Below, in pieces: positions 1 through 4,790 of a stretch of DNA of 8,610 nt (position 1 is its first letter; every line of letters begins with the position of its first letter). This stretch comes from an uncultured Collinsella sp. GTDB taxonomy: Bacteria; Actinomycetota; Coriobacteriia; Coriobacteriales; Coriobacteriaceae. Under the pieces are notes generated by a model. It did no database searches. It saw only the letters and a list, made by a program, of their open reading frames with translations, and had not been told where the DNA came from. Location of the stretch: positions 1-8,610 of the forward strand of contig CAUDYH010000039.1 in the NCBI GenBank assembly GCA_958453575.1. The letters are read 5' to 3'. Made by a program: the position numbers and the translations under genes.

Positions 1-360
1 TTTGCCTCCGGGGTGTTCTATTACTTCCTGACCCAGCAGGTCCGGGAACTGGTGCGGGGGATGGCGGACGCTTTCCCCGGCGGCGTGCTGGTCTTTGATG
101 CTGCCAATCGGACGGCAGTAAAGATGATCGCAAAAACATGGCTTAAGACTGCAAAAATCAAGGATGTGGGGGCATATTTTGCGGTTTCGGATGCCGCCAA
201 GGAAATCGGCACGTGGAACAGCCGTCTGCAGGTCACGAGTCGCGGCTATATGCTGGGTTACAACGATTTGAGAGACCCTTCTGTCAGCAGCTTTTTCCGG
301 TTTCTCGCAAGGGTCGGTGACAACGGGATGAAAATGCAAATCGTGAAAATTAGTTTTTAA
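1..360 (+). CDS. Class I SAM-dependent methyltransferase, LCMT-like (3' part only)
   Basis: The reading frame is open from the first base of the window, so the 5' end is cut off and about 119 C-terminal residues are visible. The stretch GVFYYFLTQQVRELV followed by GGVLVFDAAN resembles the region after the SAM-binding half in the leucine carboxyl methyltransferase / polyketide O-methyltransferase superfamily, where an 'EGVFMY' helix precedes a strand ending in an Asp. Such enzymes transfer a methyl group from S-adenosylmethionine to an oxygen of a small molecule or peptide and act in the cytoplasm. The SAM-binding glycine motif lies upstream of the window and cannot be checked. The substrate cannot be told from the sequence. 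The GTG at 13 is an internal codon, not a start. GC content looks lower than in guaA next door, which may mean the gene is accessory or acquired (inference). Confidence 0.72.
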   Translation, partial: FASGVFYYFLTQQVRELVRGMADAFPGGVLVFDAANRTAVKMIAKTWLKTAKIKDVGAYFAVSDAAKEIGTWNSRLQVTSRGYMLGYNDLRDPSVSSFFRFLARVGDNGMKMQIVKISF

Positions 361-369
361 AAGGCAAAA

Positions 370-486
370 ATGAAGCCCATTCACTTTGACGTTGAAGAAG
401 ACGGCTTTTACGGCACATATTGGGATTGCAAGGACACACATACAGCAGCGGACACGGATTCGATTGAAACCGTGCCCGCTATCTAA
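370..486 (+). CDS. Possible 38-residue small protein
   Basis: An ATG lies 9 bp after the methyltransferase stop and opens a 38-codon frame ending in TAA. The protein begins MKPIHFDVEEDGFYGTYW and is acidic and aromatic-rich, with one Cys and no membrane segment. AAAAGG lies about 5 bases before the ATG and could serve as a ribosome binding site, which would make this the second gene of a two-gene transcript. I do not recognise the family. It may be a real small protein, or the head of a longer gene whose remainder was lost next to guaA. The short length leaves chance occurrence open. Confidence 0.4.
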   Translation: MKPIHFDVEEDGFYGTYWDCKDTHTAADTDSIETVPAI

Positions 487-514
487 TACTATATTATTTT
501 ATCGAACGTCTGTT

Positions 515-2113
515 CTATTCCCACTCGATGGTCGCGGGCGGCTTGGACGTAATGTCGTAGCATACGCGGTTGGCGCCAGGGACCTCGGCAACGATGCGGC
601 CGGAGATGCGGGCCAGGACGTCGTAGGGCAGCTTGGCCCAGTCGGCGGTCATGGCGTCGCTGGACTCCACGGCGCGCAAGATGATCGGGCGCTGATAGGT
701 GCGCTCGTCGCCCATAACGCCAACGGACTTGATGTCGGGCAGGACCGCAAAATACTGCCAGCAGCTGTGCTCGGAGTTGCGCTCGCCGGTCTGCTCAAAC
801 AGACGCTGGTTATAGGCGTCGAGCTCCTCGCGCACGATGGCGTCGGCATTCTTGAGGATCTCGAGCTTCTCCTTGTCGACCGCGCCGATGATGCGGATGG
901 CCAGACCCGGGCCCGGGAAGGGCTGACGGAACACGATGTGACCCGGCAGGCCCAGCGCCAGGCCAAGCGCGCGGACCTCGTCCTTAAAGAAGTGATCGAG
1001 CGGCTCGATAAGGTCGAAGTGCACGCCCTCGGGGAACGGAATCAGGTTGTGGTGGCTCTTGATGGTGGCCGTCTTGCCGCCCGTCTTGCGAGCGCCGGAC
1101 TCGATGATGTCGGGGTAGATGGTGCCCTGAGCCAGGTACTTGACCGGCTTGCCATCGCACTCGAGCTGCTGCGCCACGGCGAAGAACTCTTTCCAGAACT
1201 GCGTACCGATGATACGGCGCTTCTCCTCGGGCTCGGTCACGCCGGCCAAAAGCTCGGCATAACGGTCCTCGGCGTGGACGTGAATAAAGTCGACGTCAAA
1301 CTGCTTGGTGAAGACCTCCTCCACCTGCTCGGGCTCGCCCTTGCGCAGCAGGCCGTGGTTGATGAACACGCAGGTCATCTGCTTGCCCACGGCGCGGGCA
1401 CCCAGGGCAGCCACGACGGAGGAGTCGACGCCACCGGACAGGGCCAGAATCACGCGGTCGTCGCCGACCTTCTCGCGGAACTCGGCCGTCATGGTCTCGA
1501 CCAGGTTGTCCATGCTCCAGTTGGGCTCCAGGCCGCAGATTTCAAACAGGAAGTTGCTCAGCAGCTGCTGGCCATACTCGGAATGCTTGACCTCGGGATG
1601 GAACTGCGTGGTGAAGATTTTGCGCTCGACGCACTCCATGGCAGCAACCGGGCACACGTCGGTGCTGGCGGTAACGGTAAAGCCCTCGGGCACCTCGGAG
1701 ACGGCGTCGCGGTGGCTCATCCACACGGTCTGCTCCATGGGCGTGGAGTTAAAGAGCTTGGCGCCGGCCGTGCGCGTGATGGTGGCGCGGCCGTACTCGC
1801 CCACCTCGGAGTGGCCGACCTTGCCGCCGAGCGTCACGGCCGTGATCTGATGGCCGTAGCAAAAGCCCAGGACGGGAAGGCCCAGGTCAAAGATGGCGGG
1901 ATCGATAGACGGAGCGTCCTCGGCATACACGGAGGCCGGGCCGCCGGAAAGGATGAGCGCAGAGGCGTTCATCTCGCGAATCTCGTCGGCCGAGATGTCG
2001 CAGGGGACAATCTCGGAATACACGTTGAGGTCGCGGACGCGACGGGCAATGAGCTGACCGTACTGCGCACCAAAGTCGAGTACGAGGACCTTTGCGGAAG
2101 CATTTTGATCCAT
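515..2113 (-). CDS. guaA: GMP synthase, glutamine-hydrolysing
   Basis: This 532-residue cytoplasmic enzyme converts XMP, ATP and glutamine to GMP, the last step of guanine nucleotide synthesis. It is close to the usual length of about 525. The N-terminal class I glutamine amidotransferase domain (about 8-195) has the nucleophile Cys85 in GFCYGHQ and the His172/Glu174 pair in FHPEVKHSEYG. The ATP pyrophosphatase domain follows, with the P-loop SGGVDSS at 226-232. The C-terminal dimerisation domain carries RQPFPGPGLAIRIIG and ends in PPATIEWE, as is typical. The frame is open for 42 further codons upstream. I chose the ATG at 2113 because the protein then starts like other GuaA proteins (MDQNASAKVLVLDFG) and a strong purine-rich site, AGAGGGGG, lies 5 bases upstream. 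It is divergent from the asparaginase gene. No clear intrinsic terminator is seen after the stop. Confidence 0.98.
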   Translation of the reverse strand: MDQNASAKVLVLDFGAQYGQLIARRVRDLNVYSEIVPCDISADEIREMNASALILSGGPASVYAEDAPSIDPAIFDLGLPVLGFCYGHQITAVTLGGKVGHSEVGEYGRATITRTAGAKLFNSTPMEQTVWMSHRDAVSEVPEGFTVTASTDVCPVAAMECVERKIFTTQFHPEVKHSEYGQQLLSNFLFEICGLEPNWSMDNLVETMTAEFREKVGDDRVILALSGGVDSSVVAALGARAVGKQMTCVFINHGLLRKGEPEQVEEVFTKQFDVDFIHVHAEDRYAELLAGVTEPEEKRRIIGTQFWKEFFAVAQQLECDGKPVKYLAQGTIYPDIIESGARKTGGKTATIKSHHNLIPFPEGVHFDLIEPLDHFFKDEVRALGLALGLPGHIVFRQPFPGPGLAIRIIGAVDKEKLEILKNADAIVREELDAYNQRLFEQTGERNSEHSCWQYFAVLPDIKSVGVMGDERTYQRPIILRAVESSDAMTADWAKLPYDVLARISGRIVAEVPGANRVCYDITSKPPATIEWE

Positions 2114-2117
2114 GGTT

Positions 2118-2151
2118 TCCCCCTCTTGTTGGCGGGGAGCCGGTGCCCGCC
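2118..2151 (-). promoter_or_regulatory. guaA leader with two competing hairpins (possible translational control)
   Basis: On the minus strand GGCGGG (2151-2146) can pair with CCCGCC (2136-2131). TCCCC (2138-2134), which overlaps the second arm, can instead pair with GGGGA in the ribosome binding site (2122-2118). The two helices share three bases and cannot form together, so the ribosome site could switch between open and closed. The pairings are visible, but the role is inference and short GC-rich helices arise easily by chance. No known purine riboswitch core is recognisable. Confidence 0.25.
2119..2126 (-). promoter_or_regulatory. Ribosome binding site deciding the guaA start
   Basis: On the minus strand AGAGGGGG is followed by 5 bases and the ATG at 2113. 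The other in-frame ATGs upstream lack such a site and would add residues unlike the family. Confidence 0.75.
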
Positions 2152-2188
2152 CGCGCGAATAAACGAAAATAACTTCCATAGTGTACAC

Positions 2189-2194
2189 GTTATA
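2189..2194 (-). promoter_or_regulatory. Possible guaA -10 element
   Basis: TATAAC on the minus strand lies about 75 bases before the guaA ATG and matches five of six bases of the sigma-70 -10 consensus. No good -35 lies 16-18 bases upstream. A second weak option, TACACT (2185-2180), lies just downstream. Confidence 0.3.
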
Positions 2195-2276
2195 TGGGGT
2201 TTCTCGTCCCTCGCAGCCATCAGCGCACGGCAAACGCACGACCTGGACCCCTATTTGCCAGCAATTGAAGCGTTAC

Positions 2277-2305
2277 CAAACGTTACAGATGATGTAATAC
2301 GTTTG
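2277..2305. promoter_or_regulatory. Imperfect dyad (possible operator) overlapping the asparaginase -35
   Basis: The left arm CAAACGTTACA and the right arm TGTAATACGTTTG are complementary except for a two-base insertion in the right arm. The inner part TTACA-GATGA-TGTAA is a perfect 5-bp inverted repeat. The right arm covers the first three bases of the -35 hexamer of the asparaginase promoter. A further CGTTAC copy lies at 2271-2276. The position suits a repressor or activator site, but the protein is unknown. Confidence 0.5.
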
Positions 2306-2330
2306 AACATTCACTGCCCTGTGCCACAAT
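2303..2330 (+). promoter_or_regulatory. Asparaginase gene promoter (TTGAAC-16-CACAAT)
   Basis: TTGAAC (2303-2308) and CACAAT (2325-2330) are 16 bases apart and match four of six consensus bases each. Transcription would start near 2337, giving a leader of about 45 bases. The leader holds a small hairpin, CCGCC/GGCGG, at 2345-2359. Confidence 0.55.
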
Positions 2331-2380
2331 ACTGCCGAACGACTCCGCCCTTACGGCGGCAAAACGATAGGAATACCAGC

Positions 2381-3385
2381 ATGAAACGCATCCTTCTCAT
2401 CGCCACAGGCGGCACCATCGCGTCGACCGAGGACGGCAACGGCCTCTCCCCCGCCCTGACCGGTGAGGAGCTCGCCCAAAGCGTTCCCGAGATCCTGGGG
2501 CTTTGTAAGCTCGACGTCGTGCAGCCCATGAACATCGACAGCACCAATATGCGCCCGAGCGACTGGATGCGCATCCGCGACGTCATCGTCGAGGGTTATG
2601 CCGACCACGACGGCTTCGTGATCCTGCACGGCACCGACACCATGAGCTACACCGCGGCAGCGCTTTCCTACCTGATTCAGGACAGCCCCAAGCCCATCGT
2701 GCTCACCGGCTCGCAAAAGCCCATGGGCAACCCCTTTACCGACGCCAAGCTCAATCTGTACCAGAGCCTGCTCTATGCGCTCGATGAGCATTCGCACGAT
2801 GTCTCGATCGTGTTTGGCGGCGTCGCCATTGCCGGCACACGCGCCCGCAAGCAGCGCACCATGAGTTTTAACGCGTTTATTAGCGTCAACTATCCGCCCA
2901 TTGCCTACATCCGCAACGACCGCATCGTACGCAACGGGCTTCACGGCACCCACCAGAATGAGAACCCGGTTCGTTTCTACGACAGCATCGTGTTTGTTCT
3001 TAAGCTTACACCCGGCGTGAACCCAGGCATACTGGACGCCCTTGCCGATAGCTACGATGCCGTAATCCTGGAGACTTTTGGCATTGGCGGTATCCCCGAG
3101 TTTGGCGAGTCCGGTGAGTCGTTTCAGGAGGCAATTTTTAAATGGGTCGACTCGGGCCGCACGGTCGTTATGACTACTCAGGTCCCCGAAGAGGGCCTTG
3201 ACCTGGGAGTTTATGAGGTCGGCCGTGCCTACGCCGACCATCCGGGTATTTTGCGCGGCGACGACATGACAACCGAGACGCTCGTGGCCAAAACCATGTG
3301 GGCACTCGGCCAATCGCGCGACGCGGCCGAGATTCAGCGCCTGTTCTACAGCCAGGTCAACCACGACCGCATCCCGATGGTGTAG
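2381..3385 (+). CDS. ansA: Type I (cytoplasmic) L-asparaginase
   Basis: The product is 334 residues, the usual size for bacterial type I asparaginases, and hydrolyses L-asparagine to aspartate and ammonia. Motif 1 TGGTIAS carries the nucleophile Thr12. Motif 2 HGTDTM (83-88) carries Thr85 and Asp86, and the catalytic Lys lies at about 157 in TRARKQRTMSFNAF. There is no signal peptide, which fits a cytoplasmic enzyme. The first 90 residues (MKRILLIATGG...) start exactly at the strand of motif 1, so the ATG at 2381 is the right start. A weak AGGA lies 8 bases upstream. The frame is open far upstream through the antisense of guaA, but that part is not coding. It is divergent from guaA and has its own promoter. 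Related GatD-type or Glu-tRNA amidotransferase subunits are unlikely because no partner gene is present. Confidence 0.96.
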   Translation: MKRILLIATGGTIASTEDGNGLSPALTGEELAQSVPEILGLCKLDVVQPMNIDSTNMRPSDWMRIRDVIVEGYADHDGFVILHGTDTMSYTAAALSYLIQDSPKPIVLTGSQKPMGNPFTDAKLNLYQSLLYALDEHSHDVSIVFGGVAIAGTRARKQRTMSFNAFISVNYPPIAYIRNDRIVRNGLHGTHQNENPVRFYDSIVFVLKLTPGVNPGILDALADSYDAVILETFGIGGIPEFGESGESFQEAIFKWVDSGRTVVMTTQVPEEGLDLGVYEVGRAYADHPGILRGDDMTTETLVAKTMWALGQSRDAAEIQRLFYSQVNHDRIPMV

Positions 3386-3437
3386 CCAAAACAAAACCGC
3401 CCATTTTGGCCTTGCGGGGCACGTGGTACCCCTCGGA

Positions 3438-3466
3438 ACGTGCAAAAAGCGGAATATTCAGCATCC
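3438..3466 (+). repeat. Left inner arm of the fold-back element
   Basis: This 29-base arm reads ACGTGCAAAAAGCGG and then AATATTCAGCATCC. It pairs with 3625-3653 at 26 of 29 positions. The last six outer bases (ACGTGC, 3438-3443) can also pair locally with GCACGT at 3419-3424. Confidence 0.8.
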
Positions 3467-3504
3467 ATCCCTTCTGGGGACGTTAAAACCACTGGATGTA
3501 AATC

Positions 3505-3523
3505 GCTTTTCGCATCGAAAGGC
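3505..3523. other. 8-bp hairpin in the core of the fold-back element
   Basis: GCTTTTCG and CGAAAGGC flank the loop CAT and pair over eight positions, one of them a G-U wobble on the plus-strand RNA. There is no T-run after it on either strand, so it is not a standard terminator. Confidence 0.5.
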
Positions 3524-3540
3524 TTGCTACACAGACTTGT

Positions 3541-3571
3541 TTTTCCACATAAAACTGTATTATGTGGATAA
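3541..3571. promoter_or_regulatory. Inverted pair of DnaA-box-like 9-mers
   Basis: TGTGGATAA (3563-3571) is the exact reverse complement of the classical DnaA box TTATCCACA. TTTTCCACA (3541-3549) is a one-mismatch box in the opposite orientation. Together they make a perfect 9-bp inverted repeat, TCCACATAA/TTATGTGGA, with a 7-base spacer centred at 3556. It could bind DnaA, serve as an operator for another dimeric protein, or be a plain hairpin. Nothing else here suggests a replication origin. Confidence 0.4.
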
Positions 3572-3624
3572 TCGAAAACAACACGAATCGTATTTGCGGC
3601 TCCAGCTGCCATTAAATTATTGAA

Positions 3625-3653
3625 GGATGCTGAATATTCGCGTTTTTGCACGT
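3625..3653 (-). repeat. Right inner arm of the fold-back element
   Basis: This is the reverse-complement partner of 3438-3466, with three adjacent mismatches. Beyond it the sequence runs on to the XRE gene stop at 3702 with only partial similarity to the outer left arm. Confidence 0.8.
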
Positions 3654-3701
3654 CGCCGTCGGGGGGACCCATTCAGCAAGCGCCAAATCTGGCAAAAACG
3701 C

Positions 3702-3920
3702 CTATTCGATGCCCTCGAGAAGTTCTGAGACCGTCATGCCAAGCGCGGGCGCAAGCTTAAATAAAATCTCGAGCGTACTGTTTGCCGTTCCGCCCTCGAT
3801 TCGGTCGAGATAAGGTCGACTGATTCCAACCGCCACGCAAAAATCGACCTTGGAGATACCAAGGGCCTTGCGCGTCCGCTTAACTCGCTCGCCAAGAATC
3901 TGTTTCGCATGTTCATTCAT
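3702..3920 (-). CDS. XRE-family transcriptional regulator, single HTH domain
   Basis: The 72-residue protein is little more than a Cro/C1-type helix-turn-helix domain. It shows GERVKRTRKALGISKVDFCVAVGIS followed by RPYLDRIEGGTANSTLEILFKLAPALGMTVSELL, the usual five-helix pattern with the recognition helix around SRPYLDRIE. Such proteins bind palindromic operators as dimers. The perfect palindrome at 3949-3974 in its own upstream region is the obvious target, implying autoregulation and joint control of the divergent gene at 3997. The start is uncertain: ATG at 3920 gives the usual N-terminus, and a TTG at 3944 would add eight residues. Neither has a good Shine-Dalgarno, so a leaderless or weakly translated message is possible. 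It ends beside the fold-back repeat and is convergent with the asparaginase gene. Confidence 0.9.
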   Translation of the reverse strand: MNEHAKQILGERVKRTRKALGISKVDFCVAVGISRPYLDRIEGGTANSTLEILFKLAPALGMTVSELLEGIE

Positions 3921-3948
3921 GCAGACGAGTTTGAAATGGAGCAAAACA

Positions 3949-3974
3949 AAAACGTAAACTATAGTTTACGTTTT
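3949..3974. promoter_or_regulatory. Perfect 26-bp palindrome, likely operator of the XRE regulator
   Basis: The half-site AAAACGTAAACTA (3949-3961) is followed directly by its exact reverse complement (3962-3974). The centre gives TATAGT on both strands (3960-3965 plus, 3963-3958 minus), which can act as a -10 element in each direction. No good -35 is seen at the normal spacing on either side. It lies 28 bases before the XRE ATG and 22 bases before the start of the plus-strand gene, so a bound repressor would block both. Confidence 0.8.
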
Positions 3975-3985
3975 GCCGAATATAC

Positions 3986-3990
3986 AGGAG
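3986..3990 (+). promoter_or_regulatory. Ribosome binding site deciding the start of the pseudo-HAD gene
   Basis: AGGAG lies six bases before the ATG at 3997. The frame is open from a TTG at 3973, but that codon sits inside the palindrome and has no such site. Confidence 0.8.
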
Positions 3991-3996
3991 TTTTCT

Positions 3997-4386
3997 ATGT
4001 CGGCTTGCTCGATTTGCATGCGTCAGAGACCACAGCGCACAGACGGCGCGCAGCCCAAGCTTGTCATCGTTGAGGCCGAATGTCTTTCCCCGGACGAACG
4101 CACGGCCTTTACGCTGCTATCGAGCCGTGTTGCGACCGCACTGCTCCCCGACCCAACGCGAGGCGAGCTCGCCGCTCAATGCCAGTCGCACGGCTGCGTC
4201 CTTGACCAGGCCGTTGTAATAGCAACCAGCCAGTGCGGCCTGCCCCTTCTCTTAGAAGCCGGTATCGCGCTCACCCTTCGCGGCGCCGGATACGAAAACG
4301 AGGCCGCCGCCGACATGGTCTTTAAACCACGATCGAGCGGCGGCCTCGCAGCAGCCATTGAATATGCGTGCAGGCTCGTTGACTAA
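3997..4386 (+). CDS. Small HAD-like protein lacking catalytic residues (function unknown)
   Basis: The protein has 129 residues. Its C-terminal half (about 65-125) reads like the end of a Cof-type HAD phosphatase. A helix and GCVLDQAVVIATSQCGLPLLLEAGIAL stand where the family has 'EVIAxGDxxNDLPMLxxAGxGVAM', followed by NEAAADMVF for 'KAAADYVT' and GGLAAAIE for 'DGVAxAIE'. The Mg-binding GDxxND is replaced by ATSQCG. Near residue 25, LVIVEAECLS sits where the nucleophile motif DxDGT would be, with Glu in place of both Asp. The cap domain is absent. If the family match holds, this is a non-catalytic, shortened HAD fold, perhaps a binding or regulatory protein. CSIC near the N-terminus (residues 4-7) could bind metal. 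It is divergent from the XRE gene and shares its palindromic operator. The family assignment is by eye. Confidence 0.75.
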   Translation: MSACSICMRQRPQRTDGAQPKLVIVEAECLSPDERTAFTLLSSRVATALLPDPTRGELAAQCQSHGCVLDQAVVIATSQCGLPLLLEAGIALTLRGAGYENEAAADMVFKPRSSGGLAAAIEYACRLVD

Positions 4387-4395
4387 AAGGACAAG

Positions 4396-4779
4396 CTAGA
4401 AACCAAAGCCAAAGCCCGTTCCGGTAATAGCCGAGTACATAAAGTAAACGTTGATCACGTTGAGGAATACACCCGTGATGCAACCATTTCGCAGGTAGCG
4501 CTCGCACACGATGCGCGCCATGGCGGCGGAGTCCTCATTGTTCTTTGCCTGGCGCCCCGCCGTAAAGTACGTCGCCACGCTCAGCAACAGGTTGAGCACC
4601 GGAAGCGCCAGCAGCTCGTAGCTCTTGCCCCAGCGCGTCACCTCGCCGGCCGCGTTAAACTTCGTTGCCACCTCGGGACCAATGTTGGGGATAACAAACG
4701 CCGCGACCACCAGCGGAATCACCGCAAGTACGAGCAGTGCAATACCCATGTAACCGGCTTTTTTGCCGTATTTAAACAT
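4396..4779 (-). CDS. DUF1648-type small membrane protein
   Basis: The protein has 127 residues with three likely membrane helices (about 10-31, 56-73 and 101-118). Between the first two lies KFNAAGEVTRWGKS (40-53), the 'HFNxxGExDxWGxK' signature of DUF1648, followed by the typical ALPVLNLLLS. This domain also occurs in SdpI-type immunity proteins, but no toxin gene is nearby and a role cannot be given. The protein ends in a glycine/phenylalanine tail, TGTGFGFGF. The ATG at 4779 has AAGGA about eight bases upstream. It starts 11 bases after the YchF stop on the same strand, so the two are probably co-transcribed. Its stop lies only 9 bases from the stop of the plus-strand pseudo-HAD gene, with no terminator hairpin between. 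Confidence 0.85.
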   Translation of the reverse strand: MFKYGKKAGYMGIALLVLAVIPLVVAAFVIPNIGPEVATKFNAAGEVTRWGKSYELLALPVLNLLLSVATYFTAGRQAKNNEDSAAMARIVCERYLRNGCITGVFLNVINVYFMYSAITGTGFGFGF

Positions 4780-4790
4780 ATGCGTCGTCC

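Larger units (their letters stand above)
3401..3693. repeat. Fold-back element: inverted repeat arms of 66-69 bp around a 158-bp core
   Basis: This fills most of the 316 bases between the convergent ends of the asparaginase and XRE genes. The 29-base inner arms at 3438-3466 and 3625-3653 are reverse complements except for three adjacent bases (GCG against CGC). Both contain GAATATTCAGCATCC or its near copy and the run ACGTGCAAAAA. Similarity continues outward with gaps: 3401-3437 against 3654-3693 share blocks such as TTTGGC, CTTGC and CCCC. The core is AT-richer and holds no convincing gene. It may be a MITE-like or REP/BIME-type repeat, or two copies of a dispersed intergenic repeat in opposite orientation. 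A folded transcript could also stop transcription from both sides. No target-site duplication was identified. Confidence 0.7.

Noticed and set aside
504..515. GAAC/GTTC hairpin between the small ORF and the guaA stop
   Set aside because: A four-pair stem without a T-run on the guaA strand is too weak to call a terminator.
386..2380. Very long plus-strand open frame across guaA, continuous with the asparaginase gene (999 codons in all)
   Set aside because: The first part is antisense to guaA. G/C-rich third positions leave the opposite strand free of stops, and the translation is low-complexity Leu/Gly/Ala/His-rich with no domain. Only the part from 2381 is real.
3419..3443. GCACGT/ACGTGC hairpin as the asparaginase terminator
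   Set aside because: It is followed by A, not T, on the plus strand, and the same bases belong to the longer inverted repeat.
2351..3445. 364-codon minus-strand frame over the asparaginase gene
   Set aside because: It is antisense to a gene with all catalytic motifs and has no independent support.
3541..3571. Replication origin
   Set aside because: Only two box-like sites and no dnaA, dnaN, parAB or rpmH gene nearby; this is not enough for an oriC call.
3423..3623. 66-codon plus-strand frame in the fold-back element
   Set aside because: It starts in the left arm with no ribosome site, and the translation shows no recognisable feature.
3346..3672. 108-codon minus-strand frame spanning the fold-back element
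   Set aside because: It overlaps the asparaginase 3' end and reads through both repeat arms; no ribosome site or conserved motif was seen. It is probably a by-product of the repeat.
3702..4386. Classical toxin-antitoxin pair
   Set aside because: The genes are divergent, the plus-strand product does not resemble a known toxin, and the regulator is a bare HTH domain. Kept as a regulated module only.
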